64,000 bases of DNA from CAZDYP01 sp964509505 (GCA_964509505.1 CAZDYP010000002.1:1-64000), one strand, 5' to 3'; shown: positions 47,802 to 57,175, numbered from the stretch's first letter. The notes: generated from the letters alone by a model not told the origin. Numbers and translations are program-made.

Positions 47802-47876
47802 TGGGTAATAAGTAATGCGTAATGAGTAATTGGTAATTGAACAGGGGTAATCACTAATCACTCATTGCCCATTACG
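47802..47876. repeat. Short tandem-repeat block (GTAAT units)
   Basis: Units like GGGTAATAAGTAATGCGTAA and AGTAATTGGTAATTG are followed by the inverse ATCACTCATTGCCCATTACG. It lies upstream of metG. Confidence 0.7.
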
Positions 47877-47930
47877 GCTCTCCCGACTTTGAGGTAGGAG
47901 GCATCGAGAGACGCCTCCCACGCAATTTCC

Positions 47931-47963
47931 CCAAAAAGAAAAGCCACTCATGACGAGTGGCTT
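47931..47963 (-). terminator. Terminator of surface-glycan transcript
   Basis: On the minus strand AAGCCACTC-GTCAT-GAGTGGCTT (47963-47941) is followed by TTCTTTTTGG. It ends the transcription unit running from about 53.2 kb to 48.0 kb. Confidence 0.85.
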
Positions 47964-47974
47964 GGTCGTAACCT

Positions 47975-48007
47975 AGACCTATCAGGTTTTGGAAACCTGA
48001 CCGGTCT
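47975..48007. repeat. AGACCT-type palindrome
   Basis: AGACCTATCAGGTTT and its near inverse AAACCTGACCGGTCT lie just after the stop of the glycosyltransferase gene. Confidence 0.65.
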
Positions 48008-48011
48008 GGAA

Positions 48012-48830
48012 TCAATTCCCGTTATACTTGCCTCGCCAGTCGTTGAGACGCACGCGCAACACATCACCAAAGTTACGCATCGAATCGGTGAGTGGATTCA
48101 CTTTGGTCATCGTCCCATAGCGCCACTCGGTAGGCACCTCTTTGACCTTATAGCCGCGCTTCAGCGCGAGAAACAATACTTCGACATCGTAGGCAGTCAC
48201 CGCTGCTCCTTTCACCTTCTTCGCCTGAGCGCCATACAGCTGCACACGCTGGAAAATATCGTGCGCGGCATCGGCGCGGAACATTTTGAAACCACACTGC
48301 GTATCTTGAAACTCACCCACCGTAATCAAGCGCGTGATGAAATTGAAAATGCGTCCCATGAGATGGCGATAGAACGGCTCGCCGATACGTTTGGCGCCCA
48401 TCCCTTCGCGCGAGGCAATAGCAATCGCGTAACCATTTTGCAACCAAGACGCCAGCTTTTGCTCTTCTTCAATCGGCGTCGCCAGATCAGCGTCGCAAAC
48501 TAAAATGTGGTTGCCACACGCCTGCAAGACGCCTGTGCGCACGGTATAGCCTTTGCCACGATGCTCGTTTTGGATGAGGCGCACCTGCGTGTGTGTTTGC
48601 GTAAATTCTCGCGCGATGGCGGCAGTGCGGTCCGTGCTGCCATCATCTACGATGATGATCTCGATGGGATAAGTTTGTTCGCGGAAGTAGGCGATAACGC
48701 GGCGTAGAGTATCGGCTAGACGCTTTTCCTCGTTGTAAGCGGGAATAACAACAGATAACTGTGGACGATTCTGATTATTGATAGTGCCAAACTCCTTCTC
48801 CAAAATCAGCGAGCGTGCCACATCATACAA
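48012..48830 (-). CDS. Glycosyltransferase family 2 (dolichyl-phosphate glucosyltransferase-like)
   Basis: This 272-residue GT2 enzyme has SVVIPAYNEEKRLADTLRRV, IIIVDDGSTDRTAAIAREF, the DXD-type HILVCDADLATPIEE and QDTQCGFKMFRADAA, close to the ALG5-like group that transfers glucose to a polyprenyl phosphate. No transmembrane helix is attached. It is last in a minus-strand cluster of surface-glycan genes and is followed by a terminator. Confidence 0.87.
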   Translation of the reverse strand: MYDVARSLILEKEFGTINNQNRPQLSVVIPAYNEEKRLADTLRRVIAYFREQTYPIEIIIVDDGSTDRTAAIAREFTQTHTQVRLIQNEHRGKGYTVRTGVLQACGNHILVCDADLATPIEEEQKLASWLQNGYAIAIASREGMGAKRIGEPFYRHLMGRIFNFITRLITVGEFQDTQCGFKMFRADAAHDIFQRVQLYGAQAKKVKGAAVTAYDVEVLFLALKRGYKVKEVPTEWRYGTMTKVNPLTDSMRNFGDVLRVRLNDWRGKYNGN

Positions 48831-48854
48831 TGGGCATGGGGCTTCGTCAAAATA

Positions 48855-48888
48855 AGACCTCGCAGATTTCCGAAACCCTGCGAGATCT
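48855..48888. repeat. AGACCT-type palindrome
   Basis: AGACCTCGCAGATTT and AAACCCTGCGAGATCT form an imperfect inverted repeat between two genes of the glycan cluster. Confidence 0.6.
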
Positions 48889-48893
48889 GCCCC

Positions 48894-49385
48894 TCACACC
48901 CCTTCGTCATCCTCACGCTCCAAGCCCGCTTCGCGCAAATTTTTCCGCAAGCGTCGCGCCAGCGTCAGCGCGTTGCGCAGCAGGTCCTCTTCTTCGATGG
49001 AGGCATCGTCGGGCATGGTCGCCATGGCTTGTCGCAAAGCGTCTTCCATGCGCGCGTTGTGTTTGGTAATCATCGTCGCGATGTGTTCCATCGTCAGCTC
49101 GCGCGTCTTGAGTTTGACGCGTGGGCCCGAGAAGAATCCCATGCTCTCCATATCGCGTTCATATTCCGCTTTTTCGTCCGCGTCCAGCCACTCCACGCCT
49201 TCGTTGTGATCCACCTCGCCCATCGGCTCGATCGCTTCGTCGGCAAGCACCTGCTCTGTGAACACGGCGAGCGATGGCTCTGCATGAACGCCACGCCACT
49301 CGTTCCACAGCTTCTTGACCGGCACCACAATATCCGCATCGCGCTCCAGATACGCATGCACCCAGGCGCGTAATTCAGCGGACAT
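48894..49385 (-). CDS. Conserved-looking hypothetical cytoplasmic protein
   Basis: This 163-residue protein starts at the ATG at 49385 (MSAELRAWVHAYLERDADIV), which has AGGAAAG upstream; an ATG at 49400 adds five residues. It is highly charged with no signal or membrane segment: KKLWNEWRGVHAEPSLAVF, WLDADEKAEYERDMESMGFF, then a helical acidic end. I do not recognise the family. Its position inside a run of glycan genes may be incidental. Confidence 0.55.
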   Translation of the reverse strand: MSAELRAWVHAYLERDADIVVPVKKLWNEWRGVHAEPSLAVFTEQVLADEAIEPMGEVDHNEGVEWLDADEKAEYERDMESMGFFSGPRVKLKTRELTMEHIATMITKHNARMEDALRQAMATMPDDASIEEEDLLRNALTLARRLRKNLREAGLEREDDEGV

Positions 49386-49430
49386 TTTTGCTTTCCTCAT
49401 AGTTCAATCTCCAAGCTCTAATCCTCTAGG

Positions 49431-50393
49431 CTAAAGCGCTGCTTTGTCATTTCCTACTAACCACTCTGCCCAATACGCATCCGTCACTTGACATTGCGCT
49501 TGAATGGCTTGTCGTTTGGCAAGCATCTTCGGCAAGCCCAGCAAACCCGCGAGCTGTCCGCGCAAGCGGGCTCGCGCAGCAGCGCCACGCCACGCCCGCA
49601 AGGCCTCGCTCGTCACATGCCATTGCGCTGCGAGAATACGTCGCCAATGGTTGCGCCACAACGCGCTTGGATAATTTTTGGCGATGACCCACAGCTCGTT
49701 GCGTCCCACAAAAAACGATGCAAGCGCGCCGCCGCCCGTCGCGCTGAGTTTGTGATAGACGATGGCGCGCGGCGCATACACGCAGCGCCAACCTGCTAGC
49801 TGTGCGCGCCATGCCAAATCAACATCTTCACAATACGCAACGAAATCTTCGTCAAATAAGCCAATGGCGTCCAGCATCGTCTTGCGATAGAGCGCCGCGC
49901 CGCCACACGGCGCAAAGATAAAATGCTCGTTATCGTATTGCCCTGTGTCTTTTTGCCACACTCCGCGATTGCGCGGACGCCCATCCAACCCGTATGTATC
50001 GCCTGCATTGTGCAGCGTGTCGCGTTGAGCGAACAAGCGCATCTTCGACGCCGCCATGCCCGCTTGCGGTTCGCTCAACAATGCGGACGCTAATTCACTC
50101 AACCACGTTGGCTCGGCTTCGGTGTCATTGTTAAGCAAAGCGATCAGTTCGCCGCGCGCCGCGCGAATACCGTGATTGACGGCGCCCACGAACACGCGGT
50201 TCTGCGGCAAGGCGATGAGCTGCGTGTTGGGAAATTCACGACGCACGTACGCGGTCGTTTCATCCGTCGAGCCATTATCAACGAGGATGACTTCAAACGG
50301 CGCATACGTCTGCGCGCACAACGACGCCAAACAGGTTGGCAGATGCGCCATGCCATTGTAGGAAGGGATGATGACGCTAACCAAAGGTGACAT
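49431..50393 (-). CDS. Glycosyltransferase family 2 (rhamnosyltransferase-like)
   Basis: This 320-residue GT2 enzyme starts at the ATG at 50393 (MSPLVSVIIPSYNGMAHLPT). It has VILVDNGSTDETTAYVRREF, the NNDTEAEPTWLSEL metal site, GGAALYRKTMLDAIGLFDED and FVAYCEDVDLAWRAQLAGW, as in WbbL-like rhamnosyl/galactofuranosyl transferases. The last residues run into a GCTAAAGCG palindrome. An RfbD gene upstream in the same direction supplies dTDP-rhamnose, which fits such a role. Confidence 0.87.
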   Translation of the reverse strand: MSPLVSVIIPSYNGMAHLPTCLASLCAQTYAPFEVILVDNGSTDETTAYVRREFPNTQLIALPQNRVFVGAVNHGIRAARGELIALLNNDTEAEPTWLSELASALLSEPQAGMAASKMRLFAQRDTLHNAGDTYGLDGRPRNRGVWQKDTGQYDNEHFIFAPCGGAALYRKTMLDAIGLFDEDFVAYCEDVDLAWRAQLAGWRCVYAPRAIVYHKLSATGGGALASFFVGRNELWVIAKNYPSALWRNHWRRILAAQWHVTSEALRAWRGAAARARLRGQLAGLLGLPKMLAKRQAIQAQCQVTDAYWAEWLVGNDKAAL

Positions 50394-50459
50394 GGTGAAA
50401 AGCAAGAGGAAAGCAGCAAGAGTGGGCGTGTGTCTTTTTGCTTTCTTCTTTCTTGTTAC

Positions 50460-51284
50460 TTACCGCTGCTGCAGACAGTCTCTCAGCGCTGCGCGCCACG
50501 AGCGCAACGTCACGCCGAGCGCTGCCGCGCGGTTGTTACGAAGCGCGCCATAGGCTGGGGGCTTGGCAGCGCGCGGAAATGAGGCAATAGGCTCAAGCGG
50601 ATAATCGTGCTTGCCCACTTCATCCAGAATCGCGCGCGCAAAATCATAACGACTCACGGCGCCTGCATTGGCGAGATGATAGACGCCATAGCGCGGGTGG
50701 CGCAATAGCTGTGCGATGGCGACCGCCAAATCAAGCGTGTAGGTGGGCGAACCAACTTCTGTCGTGACCATGCTCAAGCGTGAACGCTCATGCGCCAATT
50801 GCAAGACGCGCGTGACAAAATTTTTGTGGTCACGCGCATACACCCACGAAGTGCGCGCGATATAATGACGCGGCGCGAGTTCCCTTGCAAAGTGTTCGCC
50901 CGCCAACTTCGTGCGCCCATAAGCGCTTAGCGGGTTGGTCGCGTCATCCTCATCGTACGGTTCGCCTTTCGCGCCGTCGAAGACGTAATCGGTGCTAATA
51001 TAAACCAGCGCCGCATTGAGCTCGGCGCAGGCCAGCGCGACATGCTTCGCGCCTAGCGCGTTGATACGATAGGCTTCATCGGGATTGCGCTCGCAGCCAT
51101 CCACGTCAGTCAGGGCGGCGGCATGGATGACGACTTCAGGGAACAGCGCAATGATGGCAGACGTGGCTTGAGCGTCGCCCACGTCCAAGGTTTGATGATC
51201 GAGCAAAAGCAGTTGATGAGCTTTGAAAACGGTTTGTAGCGCGCGACCCACTTGGCCATTCGCGCCTGTGATAGCGATACGCAT
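50460..51284 (-). CDS. rfbD: dTDP-4-dehydrorhamnose reductase
   Basis: This 274-residue short-chain dehydrogenase of the RfbD/RmlD type has a Rossmann start MRIAITGANGQVGRALQTVF, VVIHAAALTDVDGCERNPDE, the catalytic YGRTKLAGE (YxxxK) and VYHLANAGAVSRYDFARAIL. It makes dTDP-L-rhamnose with NAD(P)H. The other rml genes are not in the window. It lies between a membrane phosphodiesterase-like gene and a GT2 gene, all on the minus strand. Confidence 0.92.
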   Translation of the reverse strand: MRIAITGANGQVGRALQTVFKAHQLLLLDHQTLDVGDAQATSAIIALFPEVVIHAAALTDVDGCERNPDEAYRINALGAKHVALACAELNAALVYISTDYVFDGAKGEPYDEDDATNPLSAYGRTKLAGEHFARELAPRHYIARTSWVYARDHKNFVTRVLQLAHERSRLSMVTTEVGSPTYTLDLAVAIAQLLRHPRYGVYHLANAGAVSRYDFARAILDEVGKHDYPLEPIASFPRAAKPPAYGALRNNRAAALGVTLRSWRAALRDCLQQR

Positions 51285-51294
51285 GGTGACAAGT

Positions 51295-51408
51295 GACGAA
51301 TAGCCAATGGCAAATGGCAGATAGCCAATGGCGCATGGCGCTCTGACAGCGTAGTTTGCGGTGTCGAAGAACGCTCTCTGCCATTTGCCAGCTGCCGTCT
51401 GCTATTCG
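51295..51408. repeat. Short-repeat spacer (AATGGCAAATGG units)
   Basis: Units GATAGCCAATGGC and inverse GCCATTTGCCAGCTGCC lie between rfbD and the phosphodiesterase-like gene. Confidence 0.65.
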
Positions 51409-53232
51409 CTATCGCCGCAGCAATTTTGTTGTGACGACTGCGCTCCATGGCAATGAGCGCGTCCAGTTGAACAGCTTCAAGAGACGATGCAGGATGACGA
51501 GCGCGAGCCAATACGCGATGGCAGTGAGGATGGCCAGCGGCGCGGCGAGCGCGCTCAACAGCGTCACCGAAGCCATGCTCCACAGCTGCCAAAATGCCCA
51601 CACCCGATCACCCAGATACCATTGTGCCTCAAGGCCATTGAGGTAATAGCCCAGCGCAAACGGAATGCTATTGAGATACACACTCCACAAACACACCAAC
51701 CAAAAGGTGATAGTGATGCGCGTGCGCGAGGCGGTGTCACTGCGCCAATGGTAGATGATGGTCAGCAAGCCGCCGAAAGCTAACGCGAGCGTCAAGCGCG
51801 CCGCTAGGTCGCGCAAGAATGGCTCGGCGGCGCTGAGGGCGCTGAACGAGTAGAGGCGACCATCGAATAGATACAGCGCGTGCGCTAGCGCGTTTACGCC
51901 CACAGCCATCACAGCCGTGATGACGACGCGCAAGCCTCGCTGCCACCAAAAAAACCACAGCGGTAAAACGATGATGAATACGGCGAGCGGCGCGCGCGCT
52001 AGTCGCTCGCGTGCGATGCGCGTGAAGCGAGCGACACGCATATCATGCTGCGCTTGTTGCGCGGCGAGATAGGCGATGCGAAAAGCATTGTCATAATTTT
52101 TGACTTCCAACGACGAGCGTGCGACTTGCGCATCTTTCAAAGCGGCTTCGCTCAACTCGCCGCCGATGGCGTTGAGATAAACCAATCCGAGCTCGCGTTG
52201 TTGTTTCGCCAACGCAATCGCTTTGGTCGCGCGCTGTGCGTCGTTGAGCGCGAGCAGCGAAAACAGGATGTTGCCTTGTGACGCGCTGGGAATAGGGCTG
52301 CCCAGCAGCGCGGCGATGGTCGGCGCAATGTCTGCTTGTTGGATGAGTCCGTAATCCCCTGCTTTGATATGCGCGCCAACGGCGACGAATGGCACGTGCG
52401 CCACGATATCCTCCACGCCGCCGTGCCCACCACGATCAACGTGCCCATGATCGGCGGTGATGATCAGCGCTGCTTCCTGCAAGTTTAATGCCGTTGCCAA
52501 TTTTGCGATGAGTTGGTCGGTGTGCCAGGCTGCTTCACGATATGCTGGACTCGTTGCGCCGTGTTGATGCGCGGTCACCTCAGGCAACGCGAAATAGACG
52601 AACACGAAGTTAGGGGCAAAATGTTCTAGGAAGGAGATGGCGACGGCGGCGTTGCGATGATCGCTGATCGCAAGATCGTCGTCGTCGCTGAAAAATACCT
52701 CGTGCGTGTTTTGCGCCGAGACCATTGGTTTCCACCAATCCCGTGCAGCGATAGCGACGTTAAGGTTGGCGCGACGCGCGCTGGCGAACAGCGTTTCGGG
52801 AATGCGCGCACGCGCGACGCCTGTATTCGTCAACGCCGCATCGTTGATTTCAGGTTCAGCGCCTGTGACGATGGTCGTCCACGCAGGATGCGATATTGTC
52901 CACGGGACGGCGACGACAGCGGTTGCGCCTTGCGCGCCCAAGCGTTGCAACGTCGGCATGTCGCGCACGGCGTCTGTGCGCAAGCCATCCACGACCACTA
53001 ACACGACTTGCGACACGACGCCTTCGGTGGCTTCGCCCGCCGAGGGGTATTTGGCTAAGGGCGTGCGATAGTTGACGACGGAATCTTGTCCGCGCATAAG
53101 CAACAGGGCGCTCGCGCCGCTCAGCCCCCACATTAACAACGCCATCAACACAAACGGCGCGAGCCGACGCAGCCAGCCCGCGCGCGCTTCGCTAAAGCGG
53201 CGATAGAACGATTTGGCTAATGGGTCAGGCAT
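51409..53232 (-). CDS. Membrane alkaline phosphatase-superfamily enzyme (type I phosphodiesterase-like)
   Basis: This 607-residue protein starts at the ATG at 53232 (MPDPLAKSFYRRFSEARAGW); upstream codons are repeat. It has an N-terminal helix, then an alkaline-phosphatase-superfamily domain (about 60-340) with the metal Asp in VVLVVVDGLRTDAV, the nucleophile-type Thr in SHPAWTTIVTGAEP and metal ligands in LIITADHGHVDRGGHGG. The C-terminal third has five to six transmembrane helices. It resembles GPI-ethanolamine-phosphate-transferase-like or phosphodiesterase enzymes, so it may modify a surface glycan or lipid. The substrate is unknown. Confidence 0.82.
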   Translation of the reverse strand: MPDPLAKSFYRRFSEARAGWLRRLAPFVLMALLMWGLSGASALLLMRGQDSVVNYRTPLAKYPSAGEATEGVVSQVVLVVVDGLRTDAVRDMPTLQRLGAQGATAVVAVPWTISHPAWTTIVTGAEPEINDAALTNTGVARARIPETLFASARRANLNVAIAARDWWKPMVSAQNTHEVFFSDDDDLAISDHRNAAVAISFLEHFAPNFVFVYFALPEVTAHQHGATSPAYREAAWHTDQLIAKLATALNLQEAALIITADHGHVDRGGHGGVEDIVAHVPFVAVGAHIKAGDYGLIQQADIAPTIAALLGSPIPSASQGNILFSLLALNDAQRATKAIALAKQQRELGLVYLNAIGGELSEAALKDAQVARSSLEVKNYDNAFRIAYLAAQQAQHDMRVARFTRIARERLARAPLAVFIIVLPLWFFWWQRGLRVVITAVMAVGVNALAHALYLFDGRLYSFSALSAAEPFLRDLAARLTLALAFGGLLTIIYHWRSDTASRTRITITFWLVCLWSVYLNSIPFALGYYLNGLEAQWYLGDRVWAFWQLWSMASVTLLSALAAPLAILTAIAYWLALVILHRLLKLFNWTRSLPWSAVVTTKLLRR

Positions 53233-53239
53233 ATTAGAG

Positions 53240-53398
53240 ATTATAAGGGGCAAATAGCAAATGACAAATGGCATGTGGCATGTGGCATGTCGCATGTGGC
53301 GTGTGAAACATGAGATGCAAAACTTGCTACTTGCTACTTGCCACTTTGCCATCTGCTACTTGCTACATGATACTTGACACTTGATACATGACACTTGA
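53240..53398. repeat. Short tandem-repeat block between divergent genes
   Basis: Units CATGTGGCATGTGGCATGT and inverse CTTGCTACTTGCTACTTGCC, then ATACTTGACACTTGATACAT, fill the whole space between the divergent phosphodiesterase-like and glycosyltransferase-like genes. Confidence 0.75.
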
Positions 53399-53408
53399 TA
53401 ATGCGCCT

Positions 53409-54842
53409 ATGTTCATCAAACGCCTCGACAGTTTGCTGTTGCTTGTCCTCATCACAGCGCGCGTGCGGATTGACACGATTGCCGACCTCACCGCGCCGCG
53501 TCCCGTCGAGACGATTCAGAAAGTTGCATGGCTCAAAGCGTTGCTATCGGAGCAAGCCTGGCAGCTGCTTGAGGATTGGCTCACCGACCCGCTCTCCTTG
53601 TTGCTCATCGCCATCACATTTGGATTAGCGATGGTCTATGTGCTGCTTGACTTGAAAGCTGAAGATTCAAAGTTCAAAGGTCAAGGTTCAACCTCTCATC
53701 TCCACCCTCCCAATAATGACCCCTTACCCATTACCCATTACCATTTGAAACTGTGTCTTATCTACGCCATCGTCTTCATTACCGTCATCGCGCAAGCGTC
53801 GTATCTCATCCTGTTACGGCGCGTGACGGGACCCGCGGCATACACCCACGATGGCGGCGTGATTCAAACCGAAGCAACCTTGCAATTCTTGTTGCAAGGC
53901 AAAAACCCCTACGTTGAAAATTACACCCAAACGCCGATGGCGCAATGGGGGCTTGACCCCCGCACGGCGTTATATCACTATCCCTATTTGCCGTGGACCT
54001 TTCTCTTTTCGCTGCCGTTCTATCTGGTGAGCCATGCGACGCTCGGCTGGTATGATCAACGCTTCGTTTATCTTTTGTTGTTCATCCTCATGCTGCTCAT
54101 TGCGCCTCGTCTGGCAGATGGGCGTATGGAGTCGTTGATCTTGACGATGACATTGGGGCTCAATCCTATCATGGGCAGCGATGTCATCTTTGGGCAGAAC
54201 GATTCGTTCGTGTTGTTCTGGTTGATCTTGGCATTGTATCTTAGCCATTGGGAATTGGTAATTAGCAAGTGGCGAATATCTCGTGGCGTGCTGTCGCTGA
54301 TTGGTTTTGCTTTAGCCTGCGCCTCTAAACCGACCGCCTGGTTCTGCGCGCCCTTCTTCTTCGCATACATGCTGCGCGCCACGGGTCACATAGTGAGCGC
54401 CAAGCAATTGCCAATTACTAATTACTTGCTACGTCTTTCTTCTTTCTGCATCCCATTCCTGCTCATCGTTCTCCCCTTCTTCCTCTGGGATCCATACCAC
54501 TTCTACGACGACGTGTGGGCATGGAGCGCCGGCACGTCGCCGACAGCGTATCAGATTCGCGGCTGGGGCTTGGCGAATTTCGTGCTTGCCTTCAATTGGG
54601 TATCATCGCGTCTGGACTATTTTCCATTTTGGATTCCCGAGCTCATCGTCTGCGCGCCGTTGCTCGTCGTCTTGCTGCGTCGTCAGTGGCGTGAGAACAC
54701 TATCGCTCACATAGCCTGGCATGGCGCATTGTTGTTGTTCGCGTATGCGTTCACCTCGCGCTTCTTCAATGAAAACTATCTTGGCTTCATCGTCGGCTTG
54801 CTTGCCGTCGGCGCGTGCATGAGACCAGCTGTTGAAGGTTGA
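53409..54842 (+). CDS. Polytopic glycosyltransferase-like membrane protein (GT87/DUF2029-like)
   Basis: This 477-residue protein has about ten transmembrane helices (start MFIKRLDSLLLLVLITARVR). It carries a first luminal loop with YTHDGGVIQTEATLQFLLQG, KNPYVENYTQTPMAQWGL and, later, GQNDSFVLFWLILALYLSHW and ACASKPTAWFCAP, as in polyprenyl-phosphate-sugar mannosyltransferases of the DUF2029 kind. Three stretches are translated spacer-type repeats, most clearly residues about 83-113 (53655-53747), and lie between membrane helices. It overlaps no neighbour and is followed 20 bp later by another GT-C-like gene. Confidence 0.75.
   Translation: MFIKRLDSLLLLVLITARVRIDTIADLTAPRPVETIQKVAWLKALLSEQAWQLLEDWLTDPLSLLLIAITFGLAMVYVLLDLKAEDSKFKGQGSTSHLHPPNNDPLPITHYHLKLCLIYAIVFITVIAQASYLILLRRVTGPAAYTHDGGVIQTEATLQFLLQGKNPYVENYTQTPMAQWGLDPRTALYHYPYLPWTFLFSLPFYLVSHATLGWYDQRFVYLLLFILMLLIAPRLADGRMESLILTMTLGLNPIMGSDVIFGQNDSFVLFWLILALYLSHWELVISKWRISRGVLSLIGFALACASKPTAWFCAPFFFAYMLRATGHIVSAKQLPITNYLLRLSSFCIPFLLIVLPFFLWDPYHFYDDVWAWSAGTSPTAYQIRGWGLANFVLAFNWVSSRLDYFPFWIPELIVCAPLLVVLLRRQWRENTIAHIAWHGALLLFAYAFTSRFFNENYLGFIVGLLAVGACMRPAVEG
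53655..53747 (+). repeat. Short tandem repeats inside a coding sequence
   Basis: Units AAGATTCAAAGTTCAAAGG and CCCATTACCCATTACC, of the same types as intergenic spacers, are translated in frame between two helices. Confidence 0.75.
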
Positions 54843-54862
54843 AAGTTCAAAGGTCAAGGGTG

Positions 54863-57100
54863 ATGTTCCATCTTTCATCTTCTATCTTCCGTCCTCCGTC
54901 TCCCATCTCCCGTCTCCTGTCTTCCGTCCTTCGTCTGCCATCTGCGCTCAAAATCCTCCTCGCCTACTTCGTCCTCACGCTCATCTGCACTTATCCGCTC
55001 GCGCTTAATCTCACGACAGCGATACCGGGCGACGGCTATGATGGGTGGCAGAATTATTGGAATTTGTGGTGGGCACGGCGCGCATTGCTTGAGCTCAACA
55101 CATCACCGTTCTTCACATCTGACCTATTTTATCCGACGGGCGCGAGCCTCTACTTTCACACGCTCAACATCTTCAATGGTTTGTGGACGTTGCCGCTACA
55201 CGCCTGGTCGAATCTTGCCTTCATCTACAACAGCGTCGTCATCTTTTCGTTTGTCGTCTCGGCGTATGGCGCCTATCTCCTCGCTACCTACACGCTTCAT
55301 CAATGTCTGCGCGCCGCGCGCCCCACTTCATTCTTCGAGTTAGCTTCATCCCCTTTAGGGGACATGGACAAGCGCTTCACGCTTCACGCTTTTCTCGCTG
55401 GCTTCATCTTCGCCTTCTCGCCGTTCCGCTTCGCGCACTTGCTGGGTCACATGCAAGTCTTCTCGACGGAGTGGCTGCCGTTTTTCGGGTTGACGTTTTT
55501 GCAGATGCAAACACGGCGAGACGCGCTTTGGCGTCGCGCGTTCCTGCCCGCGCTCTTCCTCGCCTTGACCGCGCTCTGCGATTGGTACTTCGTCCTCTAC
55601 CTCTTGCTCTTTGGTGTGATTGTCGTGGTCTATCAAATCATGTGTTGTTCAAAGTTCGCGGTTCAAGATTCAGAGTCTAATGTTCAACCTCTCATATCCC
55701 CCTCCCACTCTCCCATGCTAAAGCGCCGCTTTGCTGTCTCTAATATCCAATACCCCCTGTCCAATTTCTTCGCCGTCGTAGGCTGGTTCTCGCTCCTCAT
55801 CTCACCCATCCTTGTTCCCATGTTGCGCGAAGGCGGAGCAGCAGCGCACCTGCGTCCGCCTCTTGAGGAAAGCATCGCGCTCTCTGCCGACTTGCTCGCC
55901 TTCGTCACGCCGAGCGAGTTTCATCCCGTGTGGGGCGAAGCGATGCGTGAGGTTGGCGAGCGCTTCACGACCAGCACCGCAGAGCGCACCGTCTTCACAG
56001 GCTTCGTGCCGTTGCTATTAGCCAGCGTCGCCATCTGGCGCTGGCGCCAGCAGCGCGCGCTGCGGTTGTGGTCGCTGGCGCTGTTGATCTTCTTCGTGTT
56101 CGCGTTGGGACCTTATCTACACATCGGCGGGCAAATCATTTCAACCTTCCCGCTGCCGTATTTGTGGTTCTATACGCTCGCGCCGCTCGTCAACATCACG
56201 CGCTCCATCAGCCGTTACGACGTAATGGTGATGTTAGCGTTGGCGGTGTTGGCAGCGTTGGGGTTGCGCGCGTTGCAGGCGCGTCGTGTCATAGTGTGGC
56301 TTGTGTGTGGTCTCATCTTCTTCGAGTTTCTCGCCGCGCCATATCCCTTGACGCCCGTCGCCATCGCGCCCTTCTATCTGCAGCTGCGCCACGAAGTAGG
56401 GACGTTTGCGCTGCTCGAATTGCCCATCAACATTGACCGCCCCGACCCATTGGTGTATCAGACGGTTCATGCGCGCCCGCTCATCAGCGCCTATACCTCG
56501 CGCTTCAATCCATTGTCTCTCGTCGAGCGCACGCCCATCTTGAACGAGTTGCGCTCGCTCGCGCCTGACATCATTCAATATGACACACGCACAGTTGGCG
56601 CGAGCGTGTTGGACGATTTGCGCGTGCGCTATGTCATTAATCATCCGCTCACGATGGGCGAAGGCGACGAGCGCACCGTAACGAACCGCGTGTTGCGCGA
56701 GCTGTTTGGCAACCAACGTCCCATCGTAAACGAACCCAATCTCGTCGTGTATCGTGTCATGCCCCCTACACCCCATCAGCCCTACCTCGTGTTGGGCGAT
56801 GGCTGGGGCGCTATGCAACCGGTGAATGGCAACACGCAACGCACCATCGCTGCGTCTGCAACTGTGCAGGTGATGGCGCGCACAACAACCACTGCCACGT
56901 TGCAAATCACAGCGCGCGCTGCATCACAACCTACGCTGTTGCGCCTCGCGCGTGACCATAAGACGCTCGGCGAGTTTGTCATCACCACTGAGGACATGCC
57001 TATTAGTGTGCCATTGAATTTGCAAGCTCAGTCGTTTACATTGGAGCTGATAGCCGCTCAACCCTTATCCATCAAAACATTGAGCTTGCAGACACCGTAA
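54863..57100 (+). CDS. Polytopic GT-C-like membrane protein
   Basis: This 745-residue protein has about eleven transmembrane helices followed by a 220-residue extracytoplasmic C-terminal part. The first luminal loop (LNLTTAIPGDGYDGWQNYWN, DLFYPTGASLYFHTLNIFNG) fits GT-C-type glycosyltransferases of the YfhO-like group. The N-terminus (about residues 1-30, FHLSSSIFRPPSPISRLLSS) and residues about 263-300 are encoded by short tandem repeats. The start ATG at 54863 is supported by AAGGGTG; the true start could also lie after the repeat. It may extend a surface glycan with the neighbouring genes. Confidence 0.7.
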   Translation: MFHLSSSIFRPPSPISRLLSSVLRLPSALKILLAYFVLTLICTYPLALNLTTAIPGDGYDGWQNYWNLWWARRALLELNTSPFFTSDLFYPTGASLYFHTLNIFNGLWTLPLHAWSNLAFIYNSVVIFSFVVSAYGAYLLATYTLHQCLRAARPTSFFELASSPLGDMDKRFTLHAFLAGFIFAFSPFRFAHLLGHMQVFSTEWLPFFGLTFLQMQTRRDALWRRAFLPALFLALTALCDWYFVLYLLLFGVIVVVYQIMCCSKFAVQDSESNVQPLISPSHSPMLKRRFAVSNIQYPLSNFFAVVGWFSLLISPILVPMLREGGAAAHLRPPLEESIALSADLLAFVTPSEFHPVWGEAMREVGERFTTSTAERTVFTGFVPLLLASVAIWRWRQQRALRLWSLALLIFFVFALGPYLHIGGQIISTFPLPYLWFYTLAPLVNITRSISRYDVMVMLALAVLAALGLRALQARRVIVWLVCGLIFFEFLAAPYPLTPVAIAPFYLQLRHEVGTFALLELPINIDRPDPLVYQTVHARPLISAYTSRFNPLSLVERTPILNELRSLAPDIIQYDTRTVGASVLDDLRVRYVINHPLTMGEGDERTVTNRVLRELFGNQRPIVNEPNLVVYRVMPPTPHQPYLVLGDGWGAMQPVNGNTQRTIAASATVQVMARTTTTATLQITARAASQPTLLRLARDHKTLGEFVITTEDMPISVPLNLQAQSFTLELIAAQPLSIKTLSLQTP
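54864..54945 (+). repeat. Short tandem repeats forming an N-terminus
   Basis: Units like CTTCCGTCCTCCGTCTCCC encode the first residues of the GT-C-like protein. Confidence 0.7.
55650..55760 (+). repeat. Short tandem repeats inside a coding sequence
   Basis: Units GTTCAAGATTCAGAG and CTCTAATATCCAATACCC, plus a GCTAAAGCGCCGCTTT palindrome, are read through in frame within a loop. Confidence 0.7.
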
Positions 57101-57175
57101 CGGCACGCCATTTCGCTAGTCGCTATCCACCATCAGCCATCTGCCACTTGCCGCTTGCTACTTGCATCGCCTCTC
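57101..57175. repeat. Short-repeat spacer
   Basis: Units TCGCTAGTCGCTATCC and CTTGCCGCTTGCTACTTGC lie between the GT-C-like gene and the I9 gene. Confidence 0.6.

Noticed and set aside
53240..53398. Repeat blocks that look like CRISPR arrays
   Set aside because: Units are 7-11 bp, degenerate, without unique spacers, and no cas gene is present.
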